The translations under genes were made by a program, and so were the position numbers. DNA of 64,000 nt from Gigaspora rosea (lineage: Eukaryota > Glomeromycota > Glomeromycetes > Diversisporales > Gigasporaceae), in contig QKWP01000610.1 in NCBI GenBank assembly GCA_003550325.1, positions 107,758-171,757 of the forward strand, given 5' to 3'. Within the stretch, counting starts at the first letter, position 1. Each line of letters starts with the position of its first letter. Below, piece after piece: positions 40,990 to 52,377 of this stretch. The notes below the pieces were generated by a model, which did not search any database, was not told where the DNA came from, and saw nothing but the letters and a program-made list of their open reading frames with translations.

Positions 40990-42615
40990 TAATAAAGAGT
41001 GGCGTGAATGGGAGGGTTTTGATCATGGTTGGTAGTGTTAATGGGGGGAGGAGGGACTGCCTCTGAATGTCAGGACATTCTGGAGGGTATCCAAATCTCT
41101 TTGTATATGAATTCTGCTATTCTGTGGTGTAGTAGTGGGGAGAGTTTCTTTTTGTGGTGTTGAGACTTGAAAGGGACGAGAGTACGTTCTGTTATGATAC
41201 CGATAGGAATGTTCTTGTTGATGTGTAGAAATGTATAGTTAGAGATGAACTCTTCAGGATTTTTGAGTAGTAGTTTCTTTTCTTCTGCTATTTTAATTAG
41301 GATTCTTCTGAGTTCTGTATTGAAAGTAAAGTGGTTGGAAACACAGATTAGTAAATGGGAGTAGTCTTCTGAGGTGGAGTAACATCTAGGACAAAAGTGG
41401 TTTGGATATTTGTTGGAGTTGCGGAGATGTAAGAGAAGGTAAGTAGGGAGTTCTTCGGCTATTAATTTGATTTTAAAGTTCTTGATGTTGGATAGAGCGG
41501 GGTTAGTGTAGAGTGCTTTAGGTTTATCGTTGAAGATCAGTATTTCGAGGGTGAGATCTCAGTCAATATTGTCCACGTGAGATTCCCATATCCGAATTCT
41601 TTGTTGGTTATGCCAAAGAATGTCGTTCGTTATTTTGTGTATTCCTTTTAGTAATATTTTGATCAGTTGGATTGTGGGTATATCATTAATTAGTATCGTA
41701 AATCGGTTGTATAGGAATTTTTGGGAGGTGATGTCAAGAGGATATGGGGGAAGTGGATCCGAGATCTTGAGGCTTGGGTTATATGAAATTTCTAGTTTCC
41801 TTTCCATTAGTATTGATATTAGTGTGCGTTGTAAGTGTGAGAAGTCTGATTGGTCAAGTTTTAGATGTGAGGTGCGATGTATATATATTTTGTTCTACAA
41901 GGTTTTTGAATGATAGGTTATTGGTTGTTATATCCAATTTGGCTGTATTGTCTATCGTAGTGCAAATGAAGATAAGTAGTGTTAGTAGTACATTTGTTTT
42001 GGATAGCCAGTATGTATTGAAGATGCTAATTGTGGATCCGCTGTGTTGTAATATGCAAGAGGCTATTATTTTTTTGTCGTCAGTCTGGTTGTTGTTTTTG
42101 TTGATTGCGATGTTCATCGAGATTGATTTCTTCTTGAAATTGGAGGATACGAGTGATTCCCATTTTCCTATAGGTGGTTTTTGGAATGCTAAGAGGGGTC
42201 TGGGTAATGATTCGTCGAGTAAGGTAGCTTGGATTGGAGGGGAAGGGTGTCGAAGGCTGTATATTATATCACTGATATTTGCGTGTATGTGGAGTTTACA
42301 GTCTATTTGGAGGTTGTGTATGAAGCATTTATCAACAATAAAGTAGCAGCAGAAGGTTCTTAGTTTTTTGTTTTTTAGTTCACATCCGGGACAGGGTTTG
42401 ACAGATTTTATATTACTAGAAGTATTGTAATGTCTGGCTTTTAGTGTATTAGTATTGGTATTTTGGTTAGAAATTTTTGCGATTTCTTCACTAGAGGTAA
42501 TTATCCATCCTTTCTTATTGGGGGTCCATTTGAGGAGCTGAAGGGGTTGAATTTTGTGATGTTGAGTGTGGGAGTTGCATGAGAGGTAATGAGATCTTGT
42601 ATGAGTCGAAACCAT
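40990..42615 (-). pseudogene. LINE-A ORF2 C-terminal part, zinc motifs
   Basis: A first segment (42615-41854) contains KPCPGCELKNKK and further Cys/His residues, probably a zinc knuckle, followed by a degenerate region where LINEs of this type carry RNase H. I cannot see an intact catalytic set. Further on (about 41430-41370) NHFCPRCYSTSEDYSHLLIC gives a CxxC-H-C zinc-binding motif like the C-terminal RT-associated zinc finger of LINE ORF2. Frames break at about 41850, 41560 and 41050. The last readable residues are near 40990. Confidence 0.7.
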
Positions 42616-42800
42616 TTCGGGATTCTGCCTCGAGGGATTTTCTTAATATTGTAGTGGAAGTTGTTTCATTCTATTAGTTTTTGGTTTCTAAAGTTCATGA
42701 ATTGCTCGTATGAGTTCAGGGTTTCTTTTAAGTGTGTGCATTTGTGGTGGGACAGGAGTATTGGGTTGATTGAAGTGCCTAGTAGGTTAGTTGTGATGGG

Positions 42801-44917
42801 CTAGTTGTTTAGTGGTCTTAGGAATTTTATATTGAGTTTGTGTATTGCCCAAAGGGCTTGACAGATATGTGTGAGATATTGTGAATGTGGAAGGGCAGGC
42901 CATTCTTCCAGAATGGATTCATTAGTATGCGCTGAGTTTTGAATTTGTTGGAGTCTTATCTTAAGATAGGACTTGTCAAAATCCGGGTGGTTTAAGCCTT
43001 TTTGGAGGTTAGAGGTAAGGGTGAATAGTTGTGCTTGCAATATGTCCGTGAGTGCGTAAATGTTTGTACAGTGTAAAAAGGAGTTTGGTAAGCTTCTAGC
43101 AATTTTCGCTTTCTGTCGTACGATCTTGATTATTAATTGGTTAATCAGTTTTAGCTGTGAAGGATTCAGGTAAGAGGAGAGGATACGGTATTGAAAGCGA
43201 GGTAGGATGACATGATTGTATATGTAGATAGCTTGTTTTTCAGTTGTGCGTGCAAGTTGAAGTTTTTTCAAGTTGGTGGTAATTTCAGCCATAATTAATT
43301 TTTGTATGTGTGTGTGTGTTTTTCCTGTTGTAAACCATGCACCTAAGTATTTCAAGGGGGTGTTGAGTGCAGAGCGGTGATTATCGTATTGTCGAAGTTG
43401 ATGTTGGGTGTTAGGGTTAAGGAATTGGAGATTAAGAATGATTTTGTGGGGTTGACTTTGATGTTATTGAGCTTGTAGAAGCTTGAGGCGATAGACAAGA
43501 TGTCCATTAGGGTTTGTTTATTGGAGGCAATCCAAAGGGAGTTATCCATGTAAGCCATGATGGAGGTGTGGATTGATTTGGGAGGCTGGGATGGAATTGT
43601 GGATGAATAGCCGTGGAAGCGTTTATTTATGGTAGCAATAAGTGGATCGTAGTATATTTTCCATAGTAGCGGTGAGAAAGTTTCGCCCTGGTCAATTCCA
43701 TCTAGTACAGCATATGGTGGAGTGAAGCCTCATTCTGTAATTACTTGATTTGTGCGATTGGTTAATAGATGAGTAAGGAGGTCAATTATGTTTTGAGTGA
43801 TCTTAATTTTGTGGAGAGTGTTCCCCAGTGTATTGACATTGACAGAGTTAAATGCCTTGAACATGTCCTGGGAGAGGGCCCAGATTTCTTTGTTATTAGT
43901 AATAGCATCCTCTAAAATATGTGTTAGTTGAGATACCAGTTGGATAGTCGATTGGAAGGGGAATGCGGCAAAGTTTATTGGTGATAATATTTCATAGCGC
44001 ATTATGATTTTGGTCATTTAGTTGTTTAGTATTTTAGTAAAAATTTTTCTAGTATGGTCAATGAGAGTGATGGGTCTAGTGGTATTGAGGTTGTAGTTAT
44101 ATTTGGGTTTTTTGGGTATGGGCTATACGTTTGCTCGGAGCCATTGTTTCGGGGTGCGGTTTAGTTTTAGGCAGCTGTTAAAGATCTTTTGAAGTATCTT
44201 TATTGCGGCAACAAGGAGATGTTGTAGGATTTCGTTTGGAATTGCTGAAGGTCCAGTAGCCTTATTTTTAGGTGCGCTATCAATTGTGGATTGGATTTCA
44301 TCAAGTGAGATGGGTAAAGTTAGTAGTTCATATATAGAGGGGTCTATGCTCGCTAAAGGGAGATAGGCTTCTTCTCAGTCCTTTTTTAATTCTTCGTTGG
44401 GCGGATTGGTTTTAGTCCAGTTCTCGAAGTGTGTGCGTATGTGTTCTAGGATTTCTTGTTTTTCGGTTAGTATTTGGTTAGAGAGAATTATTCTATCTGT
44501 CCTGACTGGATCTGATCTTCATTTTAAGATACTATCTAGCATTCTGGAAGTATTATTTTTGAAGTCATTGTAGCGACAATTGACATAGAAGTTTATTTTA
44601 TCGTTTTGTTCTTGTAGTTTTTCTAAGTTGCGGGCAGTCCAAATAGTATGTTTAGTTTGCTTAAGTTGTTGGATCGTTTGTAGGAGGAGGGAGTCTATGT
44701 CAACTGGTGTGAGAGGAGTGATTTCCGAGTTTGAAAGTTCAGCTGCCGTGGAAAGTAATTTATTACATCGGTCAAGCGATTCAGGTAAGGGTTGTGTAGT
44801 CAGGAGTCTAAGACATTTGTTCATTGATTTTAGTGCAAGGTGTAAGTGGGTGGCTTTAAGGGATAGAGCATAGAAGTTCTTAGGAGTTGTGAAGGTGAAG
44901 GGGATAAGTTTATTCAT
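42801..44917 (-). pseudogene. LINE-A ORF2 reverse transcriptase, broken
   Basis: Pieces in order: 44917-44519 (linker), about 44400-44020 with KNKATGPSAIPNEIL and RPITL, 44017-43730 with SQDMFKAFNSV (motif A), then FTPPYAVLDGIDQGETFSPL, 43558-43352 with MAYMDNSLWIAS (motif C), and 43355-42801 (thumb). This is the normal LINE RT order. Motif A has N where the catalytic Asp of KAFDS is expected, and motif C has DN instead of DD. With in-frame stops near 44130, 44020, 43730 and others, the enzyme is dead. Confidence 0.85.
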
Positions 44918-44989
44918 CGTGTTCTTGACCAGAGCAGTCCAGATGTTCCAGCATCTGTTTAATTCTTTTGCATCCCATTCTGTTTCCTG

Positions 44990-45973
44990 CTATGGTAGTT
45001 CTTGTTTGATTCTTTTATCAATTTCTGCTGCAAATTCATCCCAGTCTTTTATAGTCATTTTCGTATACTGATATATTTTTCGTTTGCGTTTTTTGTTTCG
45101 ATAATTTTTTTGTTTTGTTATGTTAATGTGCCATGTGGTAGAGATAATGTTATAATCACTTCCAGTAATGTAACAGGCGTCAGTGATTGTGGGATTATCC
45201 ATGTTCATGATTATATCAGAGTTACACAATAAGTCGTCGATTTGACTAGTTGAGTTGGGTCCTTTACATGTAGGTATTGTAATATCATAAAATGATAATA
45301 GGCTGGTGGCATTGGCAGAGTTTAGGTTGTTGAAGAGCGGGAATTTCTTGTCTCTAAACTGATTTGCGTTTAGATCTTCTAGTAAAATTATATTCCAGTT
45401 CCTGTTCTTTGCTTCTAGAAACCAGGTGAAGATTTTTTCTTGAGTGTGTTTGTTGAGGTGGGGATGGTTTGAACTTGATGGTAAATAGGTAGAGATGATG
45501 TGGGTTTTGTTGGCGGGGAAGTAGAAGTCTATGTATATAGCAGTGCCGAGTAGGGTGCGGATGTCATGAATGTACGGTTGTAGCTGGTTACAGTTCATTA
45601 GTGCTGTGCCAAGGCTGGAGTTCTTTTGCTTGGCTGTGTATGGTTCAAAGTTGAAAGAATAAAAAAAGTATAAGGGGTTAGTGAGGTTTAGGGTACGTGA
45701 GTCTGTGGGTTTGGTTTTTGTTAGGGATATGATGTGTAGGTTGGATTCAGCATAGTATTCGATCCAACTTTGTGCTTTTTCTAGTCGTGTCAGTCCTCTG
45801 ATGTTATGTGTGGCAATGTTTATTCCGTCCTCAATTAGGAATATTGATTTATTTGTGATAGTGAGTGGTAGAGTGTGGTCGGGTGTTGGTTCATTAGATA
45901 TAATTTGTGATAGATTAGTGTCGAGCGGTTGCGCAAGTGTTTGGGTTTTAATAGTTTCCCTAGACATCATCAT
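44990..45973 (-). pseudogene. LINE-A ORF2 endonuclease (EEP family), catalytically degenerate
   Basis: Uninterrupted 327-codon frame starting at three successive Met codons (RDTIMMMS context), 20 bp after the ORF1 stop. Apurinic-endonuclease-like motifs are recognisable but altered: INIATHNIRGL (Asn kept), IISLTKTKP (K where Glu is expected), IILLEDLNAN (E where the Gly of GDLN is expected), QIDDLLCNSDI, and GSDYN (Tyr where the His of SDH is expected). In an active LINE this domain nicks target DNA to prime reverse transcription. Confidence 0.85.
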
Positions 45974-45999
45974 AATCGTATCCCTTGCTTTGTTATGCA

Positions 46000-46612
46000 G
46001 GCATATTTGCCTGCGAAAATTTTAAAATTTTAAATTTTTTAAATAAAACCTTAAATATTAATTTTACTATATACTTTCTAAGTAAAAATTATAATATTAG
46101 TTCTGTTTTATCAACTTTATTATAAAATTTTTTTAAAATTATTAAAAAACTTTGGAGTAATAAAAGTTTAAAGTTTTTGTTTTGGAACTTTTACTATAGA
46201 ATTTTTTCTTTGGGTTTTCTTAAATTTTATATGTTCTTGTTTATAAAAAAAATTTTCACTTCTAATACAAGTCTTAATTTTTACAAGTATATCATATAAA
46301 GTCAAATAATAAAAGTTGTCATCCTTTATATAAACTACAATATTGCATTAGAAACTATATTTTTAAAACCAATATTTAAAGAATTCGCCAAGATATTGTA
46401 AAATATTTTTTTGGTTAAAAAATTTCTTTAAAATTTAATATTTTCAGCTTATAAGCAATATAAACTTTTTGTCTTATAATATAAATTTAAATAATTCAAA
46501 AATATAATCCTTGTTATTAAATATTATAATACCAAATTTTATTTAAATATTTTAAATGATTAAAAAAATAGATCAGGGGTATATTTATAGTAATTTTACA
46601 GGCAAATTTGCC
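46000..46612. mobile_element. TIR element inserted at the LINE-A ORF1 stop
   Basis: Ends GGCATATTTGCC and GGCAAATTTGCC, each a 12-bp near-palindrome, followed inward by TGCGAAAAT and, inverted, TGTAAAAT. TGCA is present on both sides (45996-45999, 46613-46616), consistent with a 4-bp duplication, although TGCA is also palindromic. The interior is AT-only and non-coding. Without it, the LINE-A ORF1 codon GCA is followed directly by TAA. Confidence 0.85.
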
Positions 46613-48938
46613 TGCAAAGTAGTACAAACTAAGGGATAAGTCCCATTCGGGTTTCAGATGGTTGAGTAGTTTGAATAAGTAAGGTGGAGTAGTACAGAAG
46701 TCGAAGTATTTACGGAGTATGTCTATTGTAGTGATCACTTTCTCATAGTCATTAATTGGTAGGTCGATAGATAGATCAGGTATTGTATTAGCAATTGATT
46801 CCTTGAGTGAATGGAGGTTAGCGGGTAATTTTGGTTTGTTATTAAGAGATTGGTGTTGTTCCTTTTTGGGGATTCTAATCCATGTTTGTGGTATTTGGCG
46901 GAAGAAGTAGAATTTTCGTAGTTTCCTAGCAGTCGCTACCAATTCTCTAGGGTCTGTGATAGGTATATTCAGTTTAATTTGTTGGATTTTTCTGAAGTCC
47001 CATGGGAGTTCGGGTTTCTTCGTGAAATTAATTTCTGAGTACTCGGTCGGGAGTGGTTCGGGAATGTAGTATTCGTCTTCCACTTCGGCAATGAATTTTT
47101 GTACCGTAGGCAGGTCCATGAGGGGAAAAGAGTATTTGTTTAGTTTTAGTTCTGATGGCTTTTTCGGCAAGCGACGCCTTTGACGAATATAGTTATTTGG
47201 AAGTCTTTTAAAGTAATAGTATTCTTTTAAGATTTCAATATGTCGTTTGAATTCAGTTTCATTCTTTGCTACAAAGGGGAACAGGTGTCGGATTTCTTTA
47301 TTAGTTCTTGTGGGGTTACTGGAAGATGAGGTTTGGTCTCGACTGCAGGTAAGTCAAAATATGAGGGTGGTAATTCTTTGAATGTGTAGTATTTGCGCAA
47401 TTCCCTACAGTATTCTGAGAGGGAGCGAAGTTTATCGTAATCAGTAATTGGAAAGTAGTTAGTTATTTCAGAGGTTAAGTCTGCAGGGTAGGCGGGTAAC
47501 GGTATGCGTATGTGCAAAAAGTAAGATTCCGGAAGGCGTTGGAATGAAAAAATTAGACGGAGTGTGCTGACTATTTGTCGCGTATTATAGTGATCATCTA
47601 TTGGTAATTGGAAGGGTAGAATCGTACGGATATCTTCAGGAATATCTTCTGGTTTGTCAGGAAGGGGAGTGCTTCATTAATAACGCTATTTATTGCTGCA
47701 CGAGCTACCCCGAAGTCGACATGTTTCTCTAGTTTGCCAAAGCCCCACAGGTAAAACAACCAGCTAGTAATTTCGTAGCCATTTAATTCAAGAAAGTCTA
47801 AATTTTTCAAGTAGTCAATTGCAATCTTTTGACGGAGCCGAAAAAAATTTGGTCACGGTTGGTTTTGTTGGTCATGGGTATATTATGTAGTCTTTTGTAT
47901 CGGTCTGTAGCCTTGCTCAAGAGAGTGGTAAATTCAATTTGGTGGGGCTTGGGCTGCAGTTGTCCTAGTAAAAGAACGAAAGAATGCAGTATCCTTATGG
48001 TGAATTTTCGCATTAATAGCTGTGGGAATTCAGATGTCGGTTAGTATAGTGTCCGGTTTGTATCTCGTAAATTCCATGAGATTCTCCTTTGAATGTAGGA
48101 TCTTTGTGATTTTATCTATGTTTCAGATTTCTTCATTGAAGTTATCAAGCCTTTGGGCTTGCTTTTGATTTCATAATTCGTTCTGCACTTGTTCTTTCCA
48201 TTCGTTTAAGCTTCCTCTGTCGACTTTTCGGTTAGTAAAAGAAACTTTTTTCCTGATGCTACCGCGCTGTAGGTGAGCCTAGGGGTTGTATTTGGTTCTA
48301 GTTTTATGTTATTGGCGTTTGAAGGTGTCGTTTCTAGGTGGTCCGATTCAATAGTAGAGTCCGAAACAATCTCCATGTCTATGTCCTGTTGTTTATTCGT
48401 AGGGGCAGCTGGTGGGCGTCGTTTATTGATTTCAACGGTATCGATATCGAAGTCGAAGAAGTCTTTGTCGGTGAACGCATATTGAGATGGGTCATTCTGT
48501 GAGGTTGTTGAGGTCGTTAGGTCGATTGAGATGTTTGATTCCGGTTGTTGGCTCGGGGCCTGTGTTCCCACAGTCGGTTGATCAGCTTGGGTTGTTGTTG
48601 TGGTCTCGTGACACACATAGGAGTTATTGTGGAAAAATGTAATAGGTACTGATGCGGGTCCTGGGAAATTTGTAGGGTTTGTTTGATGGGCAGGTGAGCT
48701 GACGTCATAGGTGAATTTTTCGGGGTCAACACAGATTCCTCAGAAATATTCGAATTTTCTTCGACACTTTTATTGGGGGAGGGGTTCCTGGCCGCACTGC
48801 AACAGGTGGTGAAGTCTCAGCTTTAAATTTTTTTGTTGCTTGTTGCGTGTTGTAGTTGTCTATTTCCATAGAAGTACGGTTATCGTCCTCTTCTTGAGTG
48901 TCCATGTTGGTAATACTAGAATCTTGTGTTGCCGACAT
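46613..48938 (-). pseudogene. LINE-A ORF1, repeat-containing protein, broken
   Basis: Starts ATG at 48938 (MSATQDSSITNMDTQEEDDN). The N-terminal third is rich in T, Q, S, D and N and probably disordered. The C-terminal part (about 47640-46650) shows six copies of a roughly 50-60 residue module: a P-I/L-x-D stretch, a helix-like segment, LRKYY-x-F, then LP-x-x-YF. Examples are LRLIFSFQRLPESYF, CRELRKYYTFKELPPSYFDL, LKEYYYFKRLPNNY, KLRKFYFFRQIP and LRKYFDFCTTPP. The frame is broken at about 48720, 48520, 48200, 47810, 47600 and 47270. I recognise no known domain; an RNA-binding or coat-like ORF1 role would be the default for a LINE. A TIR element sits at its last codon. Confidence 0.7.
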
Positions 48939-49000
48939 AGTCGGCAACGGTTTTAAAGCAGGAGAAAGCGTACAGGTGATTCAACTTCGACTTCGCTTTA

Positions 49001-49574
49001 TATTGGACGTTGTGAAGGGAAGCCAGACAATTTCTGTCTAGTTAATACTTAATTAAGCTTAGTTATTATGCGAAAGGTGCTCTTTTCCGCCGATGAAATT
49101 TTTTGTTTGTTGTGTTTTGCAATTTTCAGGGGCGTACAAGAAAGAGTTATTATAGTTGAGACCATTTAAAAATAGACAAATTTAATTGACTATCAAATTA
49201 GCAATCATATCCAAATTGACTAGGGGACATCCATAATTTATGTTAAACAGGTGCTATAAATAATAGGGACATAAAGATATATATATTCTACATCAATCAA
49301 CAATTCGTGATTTGTTGCATATTATTATTAATTATTATTTGAGCAGTTGTGAAAATTATACTATTAGTTATCGGTAATGTTAATCGCATTGCTTAATAAT
49401 AAGTTGCATAATTAATTTCGTACTGTACAATTATTTAGCCGGTTAACTACTTAACTATTTAAAATGCAATCATTAGAAACTGGAAATCAAGCTAAATATT
49501 GATAAAATGGTTATGTGAACAATTTAATATTTTTTAAAATTTCTTACTATTTAATCAAACATATTGATATTTTT
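49001..49574. other. Spacer between LINE-A and the LINE-B host element
   Basis: May include the LINE-A 5' UTR (TTTTCCGCCGATGAAATT near 49084-49101). Otherwise AT-rich without features. Confidence 0.35.
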
Positions 49575-50151
49575 TTAAGGGTAGGGTAAACATAAATCAT
49601 TTATCATATAATTTTAGTAGTACAATGAGATTTATATAGAAAATAAAAATATGCTACAAATAAAACTTTTTACGGTTGTTATTAATTTAGCCAAAAATTT
49701 TTAATATGTATTGCAAAATACTTTTTTTATATAATAGTAAAATTTTAATAAATATATAGTGGAATTCACCTAAAGCTATTACCTTTTAATTATAAAAATT
49801 TTTAAATTGTTATAACTCTTTAAAAAAAAAGATATTTAAAAAATTTTTTGATAATTTAATAGCTTATTGTTTAAATAATTAAACTATCAATAAATTTTTT
49901 AAATATCTTTTATTTTTTATTTTTTATTTTTTTTGGCAATCCTGCTTTTATTGTATAAGACGTAAGTAATAAACTACATATAAAAATACTATATACTATT
50001 GTATTTTCCACCTTTTTAACAATAAAGACTCATCTGGTTACCGAGGTACCTAAATGCGATCTGCTACAGCCTAGATTCGTCTCCTTTTTGGGCACCTTAA
50101 CTTTCTAAGGTATCTGTCAAAAATTCATCGACTAGCTCTTGCCTGCTAATG

Positions 50152-50931
50152 TCAAGATTGACCAAAAAAATTGTCTTTTTCCTTAAAGGGCCGGCCTGCA
50201 GAAAGCCAGGCCGGCCTCGTGAAGCCGGAAATCCATTTGAGCATTATACTCTTAGCATTATTAAAAATTCTTTGAAATTTTTCTTGCTTCGTTTCTTTTA
50301 CAACATCTTCATTATTTTCTTTTTCGTCTTTTTTTTGTCTTTTTCGGCTTCTTGTATCCTTTTCACCCTCATCTATTTCTTCTTCTTCTTCATTTTCGTT
50401 AATTCTCTTTCTTTTCATTTCTTTCGTCCCACTTAATTCTTCCCACTCTGCAACGGCTTCACAACGTAGTGTCCAAATTTTTTCATGGAATTTCAAACCC
50501 AAAGCTTCAAATGCTTTGTTTTTAAAATATCTTTCCACCATTGATTTCTTTTCGAGGCTTGCGGGAACTAAGCCTTGAATTATTAACTTCCATTTCCTAA
50601 TCTTTTCATAATCATTTTCACCAAAGAGTACTTTTTTGATGGCCTTAAAGATTTCTGGGTCAACTTCTTTCTTCTTTGTATCTTTGTTACGAAGTATCTC
50701 CTCTTTGACCTCGCGTTCTATTTTTCTCCATAGGCCTTGATATATCTCATATTCTGCCAAGTGGTCTTGTGTTTCAGATTCTCTAAAACACGCTATGCAC
50801 CGATCGATTTCGTACACTCCCGGATATCTTTTATGTAGTAGAGCCATTACCGGCAGGGCCTTTTCCATACGTTTAATCCTATTGACCCAGGCCCTACTTT
50901 GCTTTATACTCCTACAATTACGGCCCTTCAA
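50152..50931 (-). pseudogene. LINE-B ORF2 C-terminal zinc motif and charged tail
   Basis: 259 open codons. IDRCIACFRESETQDHLAEY resembles the CxxC-x-H-x-C motif at the end of LINE ORF2 proteins, with Tyr where the last Cys is expected. It is followed by a very acidic and basic segment (NENEEEEEIDEGEKDTRSRK) and a conserved-looking end FTRPAWLSAGRPFKEKD. It is separated from RNase H by a stop near 50940. Confidence 0.75.
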
Positions 50932-50946
50932 CTTATTTAGCTGACC

Positions 50947-51901
50947 CTATGTGCTACCCCAATCAACTTCCTTACTATTTTCCTTCTCTTTTAATATATC
51001 TATAATACCCGGCAACCCCTTCCATTCTACATCAAAAACCGTGCTTGTAACTTCCTCCACAAATTTTCTAATTGGTCTATCTATTATATACATTTCCCAT
51101 TTCGGGACTATTCTCATTCCTTTAACCCAACTACTAGTAATCTTAAAGCACCTTTTGCTTTTAAGATCCTCTTTAACTAACTTATCTGCATATTCATTCT
51201 TTTCAACTCCCGTATGTGCTTTAACCTTAACAATCTTCCAATCTATTTCCTTCTCCTCAAGACACTTCTGTATCAACCTCAGGACGCTACCGTTGCTTAT
51301 TTTAACTTCTTCTCTTAAGCTTTTTGGCTTTCGCATTTTCTTAATTAGGCTTATAGCATTTATGCTGTCTGAGAATAATTCCACTTTACTTTTACATGGA
51401 ACCGCCAAAAGTGCTATTCAATCGCCCCATTTCTGCTCTTGTTGTTGAAGGCCAATCCAACAAGGCTCCGTTGAATTGAGGATTGACGAATCCTGACACC
51501 TGTTTCATTTCTTTGGGATATGCTACCCAGCCAATCCCATACTTTTCTTACAGACTCCTGCTTGAACTTCTTCCTGAGTTAAGGAGCCATCCGTATAGAT
51601 ACACCATTCAAGGCACCCTTTCATGCGCTCATTCAGGGCTTTCAACTCTTTTCGCGTACTTTCTCCATCTATCCACTCATCTATTATTTCTTCTTCTTTA
51701 CACTTTACTACAACATCATGTACTTCCCGTTCTCTTTCTAAATTGTTACTTGCGTCTTTGTCCTGTCTGTATACCAGATCAGCACACTTTATTTCATACA
51801 GAACTCTATCTTCTCGCTTTTTAACAAGCCTTCTATTCAATGCACGTTTAGGACTTTTGAAAGCTTTGAATATTGTGCATTCTCTACTTTTTCCCGCTTG
51901 A
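50947..51901 (-). pseudogene. LINE-B ORF2 RNase H domain, interrupted
   Basis: CIYTDGSLTQEEVQAG (first Asp) in 51840-51523, a broken stretch, then VELFSDSINAISLI and IVKVKAHTGVEKNEYADKLV in 51408-50947 (second Asp, His and final Asp). All four key positions of an RNase H1-like fold are visible, but a stop at about 51523 and lesions around 51410-51480 split the domain. Confidence 0.85.
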
Positions 51902-52377
51902 TCTTGTGCACAACCTTTGCATTGTTCTATTTCATTCTCATCTGGTTTTATATTTTCTTTTTCCCTCTAATGCTCGATCTGATAGGTCTTCTTTCGTTTT
52001 TTGTTAACTCTAACTTTGCCTATCTGTGGAGTTTCTTCATTGTTTTTGAAAACAATTAAATCAGATTTTCATCCGTCTTCTGCAATCACATTTAATTCTG
52101 GTTTTAGTGCCACCATATTTCTGCTGCTTCGCTTAAACGCTTCTTTTAACTCTCTTGTTTCTACGCTTGCCAAACAAGCTTCTTCTAATTCCTCTAACCA
52201 AATTGGTTTTTTACCTGAACCTTTTTGGTTTCTCAAATTTTTTAAGCACTCCTAAGACAACATATACGTGCTATTTGTATCGAATAGCTGTTCTAATAGA
52301 AAAAGCTTTAACGACTTTTCTTTCAGGAAGCTCTTTATACCTCTTTCACTCAAGACGTCAACTATCTCGGTGCCTTG

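Larger units (their letters stand above)
40920..49000 (-). mobile_element. LINE-A, two-ORF non-LTR retrotransposon, decayed
   Basis: Reading leftwards: ORF1 (48938 to the stop at 45993-45995 beyond an insert), then ORF2 from 45973 with endonuclease, reverse transcriptase, a middle zinc motif and a C-terminal zinc motif near 41400. Composition is distinctly less AT-rich than the surroundings. Many stops and frameshifts break both ORFs, so it is not autonomous. Outer limits are approximate, and no target duplication was identified. It lies 0.6 kb from a second, different LINE. Confidence 0.85.

Noticed and set aside
41620..42346. Plus-strand frames opposite LINE-A (97 and 190 codons)
   Set aside because: They are antisense shadows of ORF2; the minus strand carries the zinc motifs.
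50951..51824. Plus-strand frames opposite LINE-B RNase H (165 and 113 codons)
   Set aside because: Antisense of recognisable RNase H motifs.
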